Assembly: GCA_030529655.1 (NCBI GenBank)
Contig: JAUMWJ010000022.1
Coordinates: forward strand, 1 to 37,238
Source: Eubacteriales bacterium
GTDB lineage: Bacteria > Bacillota > Clostridia > Oscillospirales > Oscillospiraceae
Direction: 5' to 3'
Length of the DNA: 37,238 bases
Below the pieces are notes generated by a model. That model was not told where the DNA came from. It did not search any database and saw only the letters and a program-made list of their open reading frames with translations. This document shows positions 7,115 through 15,903 of this stretch, piece after piece. Positions within the stretch are counted from its first letter, which is position 1; every line of letters starts with the position of its first letter. A program made the translations under genes and the position numbers.

Positions 7115-9248
7115 TTTTCAGCGCCTCCTCAATATCTTCCGGGGGAATAGGAATGGAATTAAACTGGGTACCCAGTGCACGCTCCACAGCGTCCACGTAA
7201 GCGGCAGATGCGCCGTTGAACACCAGCTCGCCCATGCCCTTGGCACCGTAGGGACCCCAAGGATAGGGATTTTCCTGAATATGATAGAACTGCTTGGGGA
7301 AGTCCATAGACGTGGGGATCACGTAGTCGGACATACTCTTCTGCTTGAAACGGCCGTTCTTGACCTCCAGTTTTTCCATAGAGCCATATCCCAGGGACTG
7401 CATGATACCGCCGTTGATCTGACCGTGAACGATCAACTCATCGATGGCCTTACCGATCTCGTGGGAAGACCATACACCGACGGTCTTGATCTCGTTGGTC
7501 AGCTTGTCCGCTTCCACTTCCACGCAGGCAACACCCCAGCCGTAACCCAGGTAAGCGTCACCGCGGAAGGTGGCCTGATCCCAAGGATAGCCATCGGGAT
7601 GTTCATACTCAACTTCGGTGGTGATATCGCCTTCGTCCCAACGCTCCTTCATTTCCAAAGCGGCACGCTCGACCAGACGGCCGACGACCATGGTGGAACG
7701 GGATGCGGCAGTAGGACCGGAGTCCACGACCTTGGAGGTATCGGGATCCAGATACTCGATATTATCAATGGAGATGCCCAGCGTTGCTGCGCAGATCTTA
7801 CGAAGGCTGGTCTTGAAGCCCTGACCCATTTCGGTAGAACCGACCTGGATAGACACCTTGTCGCCGGTACGCACCAGACGTGCGTGGCCCTTGATGATGG
7901 CCTGCTCACCGTTACCGGTGAACGCGCCGCCGTGGTTATAAAGAGCAATACCAATGCCCTTGCCGCAGCCGGGGGTATATTCCTTGACCTTGCGCCAGTA
8001 ATCGGATTCGCGGGTGATAACTTCCAGCATCTCGGGCAGCTTCACATCTTCAATGATGTGGCCGTTGGTGGTGGTCTCATCGCCCTTCTTGGCCAGATAC
8101 TGCATCTTGAATGCCAGAGGATCCACACCCAGATGATGTGCCAGGTGGTCCAGATGGGTTTCAATAGCGAACAGAGTCTGAGGTGCGCCGAAACCGCGGA
8201 ATGCGCAAGACGGGAACATATTGGTGCCGATGCCTTCGCCCTTCAGATAAGTATTATCGAAGGTATACACGCCGTTGCCGTGGAACACGCCACGCTGCAG
8301 AACGACATAGGAGGAAGACAGATATGCACCGCAGTTATAATAGATGTGACCCCATACGCCGGTAATCTTACCGTCCTTAATGGCGGTCTTATAGATGCAC
8401 TTGGAGGGATGGCGCTTGACGGAGAACTGGGTGTCCTCTTCGCGGTCAAAGACCATCTTAATGGGCTTATGGATCTTATTCTCAGCAACCAGCAAAGCGC
8501 CGCAGATGACATCGGGGAAGTGTTCCTTACCGCCGAAGGCACCGCCGGTGGTGCACTGACGGACGATGATATCGTCATAGGGAATATCCAGAAGACCTGC
8601 AATGGATTTGCGGATATAGAACGGGCACTGTGCAGAAGCATAGAACACGAACTTGCCATCTTCCATATCGGCGATGGCGCTGTTGGTTTCCAGATGGACG
8701 TGCTCCTGATAGGGCGTTTCAATGGTCTCCTCAAAGACCTCATCAGCCTCAGCAAACACCTCGTCCATGGGACGACCCTTCTCGCAGAACAGCTCGCACA
8801 TGACGTTGCTGTTCTTTTCAGGGAACATGGGACCACCGACACAGTTGATACCGTCATCGATGGAGCAAGCAGGAGTCTGTTCTTCATAGTCAACCGTGAT
8901 CTGCGCTTTCAGATCCTTCAGCACGGTGCGGTCGGGACCGACAACCAAGCCGATGGTTTCACCGACGTACAAAACGTACTCGTCGGCGAAGCAGCGCCAA
9001 TCCTTCATGATCATCCACAGCTCATTCTTGCCCTTGGCAGGAATGTCCTTTGCCGAGATGAAGTAGTATCCCTCGGGGAATTCGGGCAGATGAATTGCCT
9101 TGATCTTACCTCTGGGACAAGTCGAACGCACCATATAGGCATACTGCATATCAGGCAAAGTCATATCGCAGACATATTTTGCCTCGCCGCGTGCCTTCTG
9201 CACTGCGTCAACTCTGATGATTTTATCATCAATTTTCGTTACTGGCAT
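7104..9248 (-). CDS. Molybdopterin-binding catalytic subunit, xanthine dehydrogenase (XdhA) type
   Basis: A 714-residue Mo-cofactor subunit without Fe-S domains. The N-terminal a/b-hammerhead begins near DKIIRVDAVQKARGEAKY. Cofactor-binding stretches are TTGGAFGGKEH, PSCAFRGFGAPQ and GSTEMGQG, and the catalytic Glu is in GAKGMGELVFNGASAAYVDA near the C-terminus. The family hydroxylates purines, nicotinate and related N-heterocycles or aldehydes; the substrate cannot be read here. The ATG at 9248 has AAGGGGG 8 bases upstream, whereas the longer frame's ATG would lie in the A/T-rich promoter region. First gene of the five-gene operon. Confidence 0.9.
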   Translation of the reverse strand: MPVTKIDDKIIRVDAVQKARGEAKYVCDMTLPDMQYAYMVRSTCPRGKIKAIHLPEFPEGYYFISAKDIPAKGKNELWMIMKDWRCFADEYVLYVGETIGLVVGPDRTVLKDLKAQITVDYEEQTPACSIDDGINCVGGPMFPEKNSNVMCELFCEKGRPMDEVFAEADEVFEETIETPYQEHVHLETNSAIADMEDGKFVFYASAQCPFYIRKSIAGLLDIPYDDIIVRQCTTGGAFGGKEHFPDVICGALLVAENKIHKPIKMVFDREEDTQFSVKRHPSKCIYKTAIKDGKITGVWGHIYYNCGAYLSSSYVVLQRGVFHGNGVYTFDNTYLKGEGIGTNMFPSCAFRGFGAPQTLFAIETHLDHLAHHLGVDPLAFKMQYLAKKGDETTTNGHIIEDVKLPEMLEVITRESDYWRKVKEYTPGCGKGIGIALYNHGGAFTGNGEQAIIKGHARLVRTGDKVSIQVGSTEMGQGFKTSLRKICAATLGISIDNIEYLDPDTSKVVDSGPTAASRSTMVVGRLVERAALEMKERWDEGDITTEVEYEHPDGYPWDQATFRGDAYLGYGWGVACVEVEADKLTNEIKTVGVWSSHEIGKAIDELIVHGQINGGIMQSLGYGSMEKLEVKNGRFKQKSMSDYVIPTSMDFPKQFYHIQENPYPWGPYGAKGMGELVFNGASAAYVDAVERALGTQFNSIPIPPEDIEEALKNVH

Positions 9249-9272
9249 TGTATTGCCCCCTTGCAAAAATAT

Positions 9273-9288
9273 ATTTAATATATTAAAT
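9273..9288. promoter_or_regulatory. 16-base perfect A/T palindrome in the operon leader
   Basis: ATTTAATATATTAAAT lies between the predicted promoter and the ribosome site of the hydroxylase operon. It could be a regulator site; low-complexity composition makes this uncertain. Confidence 0.35.
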
Positions 9289-9300
9289 TTAGCCAAGGTA

Positions 9301-9329
9301 ATGATAGCACATTTTGTGCAAATTGAAAA
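9301..9329 (-). promoter_or_regulatory. Predicted promoter of the hydroxylase operon with embedded dyad
   Basis: On the minus strand TTTTCA (9324-9329), 17 bases, TATCAT (9301-9306). The spacer contains a dyad GCACA/TGTGC at 9307-9319 with a 3-base centre, a position typical of operators. Confidence 0.5.
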
Positions 9330-9367
9330 GCATTTTCGTTATTTTATTTTCAGAATATTGGCAACAT

Positions 9368-9397
9368 TTGACTTTATCTTAAATATGTGGTTATACT
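9368..9397 (+). promoter_or_regulatory. Predicted promoter of the MocA-like gene
   Basis: TTGACT (9368-9373), 18-base spacer, TATACT (9392-9397). It is divergent from the hydroxylase operon promoter, about 40 bases away. Confidence 0.6.
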
Positions 9398-9420
9398 ATA
9401 TTTTAGAAGGAGTGATTTTT

Positions 9421-9993
9421 GTGGAGAAAACATCCCTCGGCTGCGTTGTGATGGCAGCCGGAAACGCCCGACGCTTCGGTGCCAACAAGCTGGCCGCGAA
9501 GGTCGGCGGTAAGTCATTGATCCGCCGCACATTGGAGGCGATCCCTGCAGAGCAATTTGATGCAGTCACTGTAGTCACTCAATATCCCGAAATTGAATCA
9601 TTGGCCTCTGAATTTGGTTTTAACTGCATCAAAAACGAACATCCCGATTGGGGCATCAGCCACACGATTTCACTGGGACTGCAGGCGCTTTCCCATTCAG
9701 ATGCCGTCATGTTTCAGGTTTCCGATCAACCCATGCTGCAAAAGGACAGCGTGAATGCCATGCTGAACTTTTACCGTGAGCACAGCGACAAGATTGTCGG
9801 CTTAAGTCATGACGGTGTGCGTGGCAACCCCTGCATCTTCCCTGCCCGTTTTTTCCCTGAACTGGTCGCTTTGCGCGAAGATCACGGCGGCAACACCGTC
9901 ATTCGCCGCCATGAAGAAGATCTGCTGCTGTACGAAGTATCCGGCAAGGAGCTTTTTGATGTCGATACCCCCGATCAACTGGACAAGCTGTAA
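9421..9993 (+). CDS. MocA-like molybdenum-cofactor nucleotidyltransferase
   Basis: A 190-residue protein of the NTP-transferase fold, MocA type. It shows the nucleotide-binding loop VVMAAGNARRFGANK (residues 9-23), the metal-binding VSDQPML, and GNPCIFP. MocA of E. coli makes the cytosine dinucleotide form of the Mo cofactor used by xanthine dehydrogenase-type enzymes, and the position divergent from such an operon fits that role. The GTG at 9421 was chosen because GAAGGAG lies 8 bases before it; the upstream in-frame ATG codons lie within or before the promoter. Some relatives in this family handle other sugars or nucleotides, so CTP specificity is inference. Confidence 0.85.
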   Translation: MEKTSLGCVVMAAGNARRFGANKLAAKVGGKSLIRRTLEAIPAEQFDAVTVVTQYPEIESLASEFGFNCIKNEHPDWGISHTISLGLQALSHSDAVMFQVSDQPMLQKDSVNAMLNFYREHSDKIVGLSHDGVRGNPCIFPARFFPELVALREDHGGNTVIRRHEEDLLLYEVSGKELFDVDTPDQLDKL

Positions 9994-10034
9994 AAAAATC
10001 CTCTGATGTCTTTCATCACATCAGAGGATTTTTT
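9993..10034. terminator. Bidirectional intrinsic terminator
   Basis: 16-bp stem (9993-10008 with 10019-10034; core TCCTCTGATG/CATCAGAGGA) with flanking A and T runs, between the convergent MocA-like gene and the fused hydroxylase gene. Confidence 0.85.
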
Positions 10035-10047
10035 ATTATCTATCTTC

Positions 10048-12738
10048 TTACCACCAGTAGCGAGGCATCTTAGGACGCTCGTAGGGCGTCTTCATCAGCG
10101 GCAGACTGGTACGCATCTCGCCGTCCAGCGCAAAATAGGCACCTGCCACAGCGGGAGCCGTAGGGATCGTGGTGATCTCGCCGATGCCCACTGCGCCGAA
10201 GGCCATGTCCTGACCGTCCTTCTCCACCAGAATACTGGTGATAGGCGGCACCTGATTGGCACGGAACAGACCCAATGTGCCCAGTTTAGCCGTGGGAATA
10301 CAATCGTACAGAGGATAGTGCTCCGTCAACGTGAAGCCCAGTGCCATGGTGACACCGCCCTCGATCTGACCCTCGCAGTTCAGCGGATTCACTGCTTTAC
10401 CCACATAGTGAGCAGCAACGATTTCCTTAATAGTGCCGTCATCGTTCAGCAGGCACACCTGCGTAGCGTAGCCATAGGCCACATGGCTCACGGGATTCTC
10501 CACGCCCTCAATGCCCAGCGCGTCGGTCTTGGCAAGATACTCGCCATAGAACTCCTGTCCCTCCAGCTTTTTCCAATCTGCCGTCGCGTCGACGCTCAGC
10601 TCGGTACCCACCACGCCGTCGCCGCAGTTGTCACCGGGCAACTCGGACATATCCGCTCTATGAGCGATACCGGCATAATCGGAAACCGTCACATCGGCAC
10701 CAGCCGCCTGAAGCAGCTTCTGGCAGGCTCTGCGGCAGGCCTCACCGGTGACCAGCGTCTGGCGGGAACCGGAGGTGGTGCCGGAATCGGGTGCATCCAC
10801 CGTATTAGATGCCTCGTAGACAATATCATCGCGCTCGCAATGGAGCATGGAGCCAACGATCTGCGTCAGCACAGTACCCAGACCCTGACCGATGCAGGAA
10901 GCACCGGAACGGATATGGATCTTGCCGTCCTTCACCGCTACAATGCAGCGGCCGGTATCGGGAATACCCACGCCCACGCCTGCATTCTTCATAGCGCAGG
11001 CAATACCCACGTTCTTGTTGTTCTCGCAGATATTCTTCACCGCCTCCAGCGTTTCCACAAGGCCGGTAGAGGGAGGTGCGATCTGACCGTTAGGCATGAC
11101 CTGACCGGGACGGATGGCGTTGCGGTAGCGGATCTCCCACGGGGAGATACCCAGCTCGTGCGCCATCTTGGTCAGCGTCATCTCCATGGCGTAGCAGGTC
11201 TGGGTCACACCGAAGCCACGGAAAGCACCCGCCGGCGGGTTGTTGGTATAATAGGCACGGCCGGTGATCTCAAAGTTCTGATAATTGTAAGGACCGGCAG
11301 CATGGGTACAGGCACGCTCCAGCACCGGGCCACCAAGAGAGGCATAAGCACCCGTATCAGCAACGACCTCTGCCTTCACGCCCTGAATGATACCATCGCG
11401 GTTGCAGCCCATAGTAATGGTCACCTTCATAGGGTGGCGCTTGGGATGAACAAGCAAACTCTCCTTACGGGTGAGCTTCACCTTGACGGGACGGCCGGAC
11501 AGCCATGTGATCAGTGCGGCGTGGTGCTGCACCGTCATATCCTCTTTACCGCCGAAGCCGCCGCCCACCAGCATATTCTTAACGTGGATCTTCTCCTTGG
11601 GGATACCCAGCATATAGGAGGTTTCGCGGGCGGTATCGTAGGCACCCTGATCGGTGGAGAGAATGGTCACACCGTCGCCGTCCTTATAGGCCACAGCGCA
11701 CTCCGGTTCCAGGAAGGCATGCTCCGTGTAGGGGGTTTCATAGTGATACATCAGCACATAGTCTGCATCGCGCAGCGCCTGATCGGCGTTGCCGCGGGAC
11801 ACGTGCTTCTCGCACAGCAGGTTGCCGGACTCATGCACCTGCGGTGCAAAGGGCTGAGCGGCATAGGTAGGACTAAACACGGGTTTGAGTTCCTCATACT
11901 CAATTTCCACCAACGCCTTGGCCTGCTCCAAAATCTCCGGGGTTTCCGCTGCCACAAGGCAGATGGCATCGCCCAGATAGTGGGTGATCTTCCCTACCGG
12001 GATCATGGTGTCCCAATCCTGCATCAGGTGACCCACCTTGACCTGTCCGGGAATATCGTCAGCAGTATAAACGCCTACCACGCCGGGCAGAGCCTCAGCC
12101 TTCTCCTTATGGATAGCAAGAACTCTGGCACGGGGATATTTACTGCGGATAGCACTGCCGTAGATCATACCGTCCAGATACACATCATCGGGATATTTGC
12201 CGGTGCCCAGCACCTTCTCTGCGGCGTCAACACGTACCGCGGGTTCACCCACGCGGACAGAGGTGTTGTCCTCAGGAATCTCACCGCCGTTGCGGAAGAT
12301 CTCTGCTGCCAGCAGGATTGCATCGATGATCTTCTTGTAGCCGGTGCAGCGGCAGATGTTATTGCGGATGGCAAAGGCTGCCTCCTCGCGGGTGGGTGCA
12401 GGGTTGGTATCCAGCAGCGCCTTGGCAGAAATCACCATACCGGGGATGCAGAAGCCGCACTGGACAGCACCCGCCTTACCAAAGGCGTAGGTATACACCT
12501 GTTTTTCTACATCGGAAAGGCCCTCTACGGTGACGACGCTCTTGCCCTCCAGCTTGTCCGTCTGAGGAACACAGGCCTTGGTAACCTTGCCATCGATCAG
12601 TACGGAGCAGGTACCGCAGGCACCTTCACTGCAACCGTCCTTAACAGAGGTCAGATGCAGCTCATCGCGGAGATATCGTATCAGTTTTTGATTTTTTTCT
12701 ACGGTGACAGAAGCGCCGTTTACAGTAAACGTTGCCAT
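10048..12738 (-). CDS. Fused [2Fe-2S]/molybdopterin hydroxylase, selenium-dependent xanthine dehydrogenase type
   Basis: An 896-residue fusion. The N-terminal ferredoxin domain has Cys36, Cys41, Cys44 and Cys56; the second Fe-S domain has Cys94, Cys97, Cys129 and Cys131. From about residue 160 comes a full Mo-cofactor region with LVGGGFGGKED, AGAFRGFGVTQ, GASCIGQGLG and the catalytic Glu in GAVGIGEITTIPTAPA. Domain order and length fit TIGR03311 (Se-dependent xanthine dehydrogenase). In that family selenium is a labile ligand, not selenocysteine, and no in-frame TGA is needed. No FAD domain is fused, so it may borrow one of the FAD subunits at 5062-6644. Own promoter and terminator; AGGAG lies 7 bases before the ATG. 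Selenium dependence cannot be shown from sequence. Confidence 0.87.
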   Translation of the reverse strand: MATFTVNGASVTVEKNQKLIRYLRDELHLTSVKDGCSEGACGTCSVLIDGKVTKACVPQTDKLEGKSVVTVEGLSDVEKQVYTYAFGKAGAVQCGFCIPGMVISAKALLDTNPAPTREEAAFAIRNNICRCTGYKKIIDAILLAAEIFRNGGEIPEDNTSVRVGEPAVRVDAAEKVLGTGKYPDDVYLDGMIYGSAIRSKYPRARVLAIHKEKAEALPGVVGVYTADDIPGQVKVGHLMQDWDTMIPVGKITHYLGDAICLVAAETPEILEQAKALVEIEYEELKPVFSPTYAAQPFAPQVHESGNLLCEKHVSRGNADQALRDADYVLMYHYETPYTEHAFLEPECAVAYKDGDGVTILSTDQGAYDTARETSYMLGIPKEKIHVKNMLVGGGFGGKEDMTVQHHAALITWLSGRPVKVKLTRKESLLVHPKRHPMKVTITMGCNRDGIIQGVKAEVVADTGAYASLGGPVLERACTHAAGPYNYQNFEITGRAYYTNNPPAGAFRGFGVTQTCYAMEMTLTKMAHELGISPWEIRYRNAIRPGQVMPNGQIAPPSTGLVETLEAVKNICENNKNVGIACAMKNAGVGVGIPDTGRCIVAVKDGKIHIRSGASCIGQGLGTVLTQIVGSMLHCERDDIVYEASNTVDAPDSGTTSGSRQTLVTGEACRRACQKLLQAAGADVTVSDYAGIAHRADMSELPGDNCGDGVVGTELSVDATADWKKLEGQEFYGEYLAKTDALGIEGVENPVSHVAYGYATQVCLLNDDGTIKEIVAAHYVGKAVNPLNCEGQIEGGVTMALGFTLTEHYPLYDCIPTAKLGTLGLFRANQVPPITSILVEKDGQDMAFGAVGIGEITTIPTAPAVAGAYFALDGEMRTSLPLMKTPYERPKMPRYWW

Positions 12739-12766
12739 GTTAATTCTCCTTTTTGCTATGAAAAAC

Positions 12767-12795
12767 GTATAATGCGGGAATTTTATTCATTATAC
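12767..12795. promoter_or_regulatory. Dyad overlapping the -10 box of the fused hydroxylase promoter
   Basis: Perfect 8-base arms GTATAATG (12767-12774) and CATTATAC (12788-12795), 13 bases apart. The right arm covers the -10 box. A candidate operator, possibly for the ModE-like regulator. Confidence 0.45.
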
Positions 12796-12817
12796 ACGAT
12801 TATCCTCTGTTTCGCAA
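12789..12817 (-). promoter_or_regulatory. Promoter of the fused hydroxylase gene
   Basis: On the minus strand TTGCGA (12812-12817), 17 bases, TATAAT (12789-12794). Confidence 0.65.
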
Positions 12818-12867
12818 GAATAGGGCGAAAAAAGCGTTATTCTACTTTATGAATATCCAAAAGTGAG

Positions 12868-12893
12868 AAAAGAACGGCTGTTGCCGTTCTTTT
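12868..12893 (-). terminator. Intrinsic terminator after ysxC
   Basis: 11-bp stem AAAAGAACGGC/GCCGTTCTTTT with a 4-base loop, just downstream of the ysxC stop. The T run is interrupted, so efficiency may be moderate. Confidence 0.65.
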
Positions 12894-12902
12894 CCTGAAA
12901 AT

Positions 12903-13496
12903 TCAGTTCTGAAAGCACTCGTTAATTGCTGCAAGCAGTTCTGTTTTTCCTGTTCCCTTCTCTGCTGAAAATGGAATCAGAATGTCAGTATCTTCCAGCT
13001 CCAGTGTGTCCCAGATGGTTTGCAGATTCGGCTCAATTTCCCGTGCTTTCAGCTTATCCAGCTTATTTGCCACAACGATCAGCGGACAGCCGGTGCCCTT
13101 GAACCAGTTACACATGGTCACATCGTCCGCCGTGGGCTTATGTCGTGCATCCACGATCAGCACGCCTAATGTGATCAGCCCCTCCTCCTGGAAATAGCTT
13201 TCCATCAGGCGGCCCCAGCGGTCGCGTTCTTCCTTGGACACCTTGGCATAGCCGTAACCGGGCAGATCAGTGAAATAGATCTTATTATCGATGCGGAAAT
13301 AGTTGATCTGTGTGGTTTTACCGGGTGTAGCACCCACACGGGCAAAGTTCTTGCGATTCAAAAGTCGGTTGATCACGGAGGATTTACCCACATTGGAACG
13401 TCCTGCGAAGGTCACCTGCGGTCTTCCGTCACGGATAAATGCACCGGATTTCACAGCTGAGAGCACAAACTCCGCCTTATTGAAATTGATGGCCAT
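12903..13496 (-). CDS. ysxC: Ribosome-biogenesis GTPase YsxC/EngB
   Basis: A 197-residue GTPase needed for late assembly of the large ribosomal subunit. G1 motif GRSNVGKS at residues 32-39, G2-region Thr in GATPGKTTQ, G3 DLPGYGYAKV, G4 NKLD, and the G5 region SAEKGTGK. Length is typical. It follows lon by 11 bases, the common Firmicutes order lon-ysxC, and is the last gene of the unit that starts at clpP. The ribosome site GGGGGAAAG lies close to the ATG. Confidence 0.96.
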   Translation of the reverse strand: MAINFNKAEFVLSAVKSGAFIRDGRPQVTFAGRSNVGKSSVINRLLNRKNFARVGATPGKTTQINYFRIDNKIYFTDLPGYGYAKVSKEERDRWGRLMESYFQEEGLITLGVLIVDARHKPTADDVTMCNWFKGTGCPLIVVANKLDKLKAREIEPNLQTIWDTLELEDTDILIPFSAEKGTGKTELLAAINECFQN

Positions 13497-13507
13497 TTCT
13501 TTCCCCC

Positions 13508-15829
13508 TTAGCTTTCACCGGATACCAGCGCCGTCTCAAATACGGCATCCACCGTTTCCGCCGTAGTAAACTGCAGCTTACTGCGTACGGTCTGATCGAT
13601 CTCGTCCAAATCTTTTTCGTTTTCCTTGGGAATAATCACCGTCTTGACACCGTTGCGCAAGGCGGCCATGGTCTTTTCTTTCAGACCACCGATGGGCAGC
13701 ACACGGCCGCGGAGCGTCACTTCGCCGGTCATGGCCACATCGCCGCGCACCATTCTCCCCGTCAGCGCCGACAGCATGGCTGTTGTAATGGCAATACCGG
13801 CCGAAGGACCATCCTTAGGCACAGCTCCCTCCGGGAAGTGAATGTGAATATCCTTGGTCTTGTAGAACTCTTTCTCAATGCCTAACACATCGCTGCGGCT
13901 ACGCAGACAGCTCAAAGCTGTCTTGGCGGACTCCTGCATCACCGTGCCTAAGTTACCGGTCAGCTCCAGTTTGCCGCTGCCGTCCATCACATTGACTTCC
14001 ACTTCCAGTATCTCACCGCCCACTTCCGTCCAGGCAAGACCGTTAACCACACCAATCTCATCTTTGGTGATATGTATGGATTCCGTATGGCGTTCTACGC
14101 CAAGGAAGTCTTTCAGATTCTTCTCTGTAATGCTGATACGCTTTACATCTTCCTGTACCAGCTGCATGGCGGCCTTGCGGCATATTTTGCCGATTTGGCG
14201 CTCTAAGACACGCACACCGGATTCACGGGTATAGGCAGCGATCATCTTGCGAATGGCATCGTCACTCAAACGAAGCTGCGACTTCTTCAAGCCGTGCTCC
14301 TTGAGCTGCTTGGGCAGCAGATGGCGTTTGGCGATCTCTACCTTTTCTTCATCTGTATAGCTGCTCAGCTCGATCACTTCCATACGGTCCAGCAGCGGAC
14401 GAGGAATAGTGTCCAGCGTATTGGCGGTGGTAATAAACATCACACGGCTTAAGTCCACCGGAATTTCCAGGAAATGATCGCGGAAAGCATAGTTCTGCTC
14501 ACTATCCAGTACCTCCAGCAATGCCGAGGCCGGATCGCCGCGCATATCATTGGCCAGCTTATCAATTTCATCCAGCACCAACAGCGGATTCATGGAACCG
14601 CTGTGGATGATCGCATCAATAATACGACCGGGCATAGCACCGATATAGGTCTTGCGATGACCGCGGATATCTGCCTCATCACGCACACCGCCTAAGCTAA
14701 GACGTGCCAGCTTTCGGTTCATCGCCTTAGCCACAGAGATAGCAATAGATGTCTTACCGACGCCCGGAGGGCCTACCAGACAGAGAATTTTGCCCTTGGC
14801 ATCGGGATTGATCTGCCGCACGGCGATAAACTCCAGAATGCGTTCCTTGACTTTTTCCAATCCGAAATGATCATGATCAAGCAAATCCCTTGCCCTCGTC
14901 ACATCGGCGCGGTCCTTCGTCTGCTTGTTCCAAGGCATCTCCAGACAGACATCTAAGTAGTTACGGATCACAGACGCTTCTGCGCTGCCAAAGGGCTGCT
15001 TGGCAAGGCGATTGACCTCTTTCAGCAGTTTTTTCTCTATTTCTTCTGTTAAGTGTAATGACTTTACCTTATCGGTGTATTCATCAATTTCCTCGTCACC
15101 GTCATCACCCAGCTCATGCTGCAGCACTTTCACCTGCTCACGCAAGATCATATCCTTCTGCACCTGTCCCACGCGCTGGCGCATCTTCTGATCCATCTGC
15201 ATTTCAAGAGAAATAACATCCACCTCATGCATCAAGATTTCGTTCATTTCTTTCAGACGCTTAACGGGATGCAGTTCCTCCAGAATGGACTGACGCACTT
15301 CATGGGGCAGCGCGATCTGCTGAGCGATGGTATCCGCTACCTTCCCCGGTTCGCGGCAGTCCAGAATTGCAGAAACGATCTCATCGGGAATATTATTGAC
15401 CAGTTCTTTATACTCACCGAAAATGGAATAGGTCTGGCGCAGCAGGGCCTCTGTACGGTTGGTAAACTTACCGGGGAAATCCTCCTCCAGAATTTCCACA
15501 TTGGCCTGTAAAAACGGCTTCATTTGCCATAAACGGCGGATACGGGCACGATCCTCACCCTTGACCACCACACGGACAGTGGTATCGGAGGTTTTGATAA
15601 TCTGCATGATCTGACACACCGTGCCAATCTCATATAGATCCTCTTCCTGAGGTTGAATCACGCCGATTTCACGCTGTGTCACCAAGAAAATACGGCGATC
15701 TTCCTCCATCGCGCGATCCAATGCAAAAATGGAGATTTCACGCTCCACATCAAAGCTCAGGGTCAGATCCGGAAAAACCGTCAAGCCGCGCAGGGCCAAA
15801 ACGGGAATATTCACTGTAATTTGTTCCAT
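13508..15829 (-). CDS. lon: ATP-dependent serine protease Lon
   Basis: A 773-residue LonA protease that degrades misfolded and regulatory proteins in the cytoplasm. N-terminal substrate-binding domain (about 1-200), helical linker, AAA+ module with Walker A GPPGVGKT (353-360) and Walker B LLVLDEID (about 416-423), and a C-terminal protease domain with the catalytic Ser in PKDGPSAG (Ser676) and Lys in GGLKEK (Lys719). Length is normal. The ribosome site AAAGGAG lies 9 bases before the ATG. A weak hairpin separates it from clpX. No CIRCE or other heat-shock operator was found directly upstream. Confidence 0.98.
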   Translation of the reverse strand: MEQITVNIPVLALRGLTVFPDLTLSFDVEREISIFALDRAMEEDRRIFLVTQREIGVIQPQEEDLYEIGTVCQIMQIIKTSDTTVRVVVKGEDRARIRRLWQMKPFLQANVEILEEDFPGKFTNRTEALLRQTYSIFGEYKELVNNIPDEIVSAILDCREPGKVADTIAQQIALPHEVRQSILEELHPVKRLKEMNEILMHEVDVISLEMQMDQKMRQRVGQVQKDMILREQVKVLQHELGDDGDEEIDEYTDKVKSLHLTEEIEKKLLKEVNRLAKQPFGSAEASVIRNYLDVCLEMPWNKQTKDRADVTRARDLLDHDHFGLEKVKERILEFIAVRQINPDAKGKILCLVGPPGVGKTSIAISVAKAMNRKLARLSLGGVRDEADIRGHRKTYIGAMPGRIIDAIIHSGSMNPLLVLDEIDKLANDMRGDPASALLEVLDSEQNYAFRDHFLEIPVDLSRVMFITTANTLDTIPRPLLDRMEVIELSSYTDEEKVEIAKRHLLPKQLKEHGLKKSQLRLSDDAIRKMIAAYTRESGVRVLERQIGKICRKAAMQLVQEDVKRISITEKNLKDFLGVERHTESIHITKDEIGVVNGLAWTEVGGEILEVEVNVMDGSGKLELTGNLGTVMQESAKTALSCLRSRSDVLGIEKEFYKTKDIHIHFPEGAVPKDGPSAGIAITTAMLSALTGRMVRGDVAMTGEVTLRGRVLPIGGLKEKTMAALRNGVKTVIIPKENEKDLDEIDQTVRSKLQFTTAETVDAVFETALVSGES

Positions 15830-15853
15830 GGGTAAACTCTCCTTTTAGGGGAA

Positions 15854-15882
15854 AGAGGGAGAGACTTTGCGCCTCTCCCTCT
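15854..15882 (-). terminator. Hairpin between clpX and lon (weak terminator or processing site)
   Basis: 10-bp stem AGAGGGAGAG/CTCTCCCTCT. On the minus strand it is followed by only three T residues and then C residues, so partial read-through into lon is likely. Confidence 0.4.
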
Positions 15883-15903
15883 GTTTATTCGTTTATCACG
15901 AAG

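Noticed and set aside
10048-12738. Selenocysteine in the Se-dependent hydroxylase
   Set aside because: The frame is complete with no internal TGA and no SECIS-like hairpin is needed; selenium in this family is a labile cofactor ligand.
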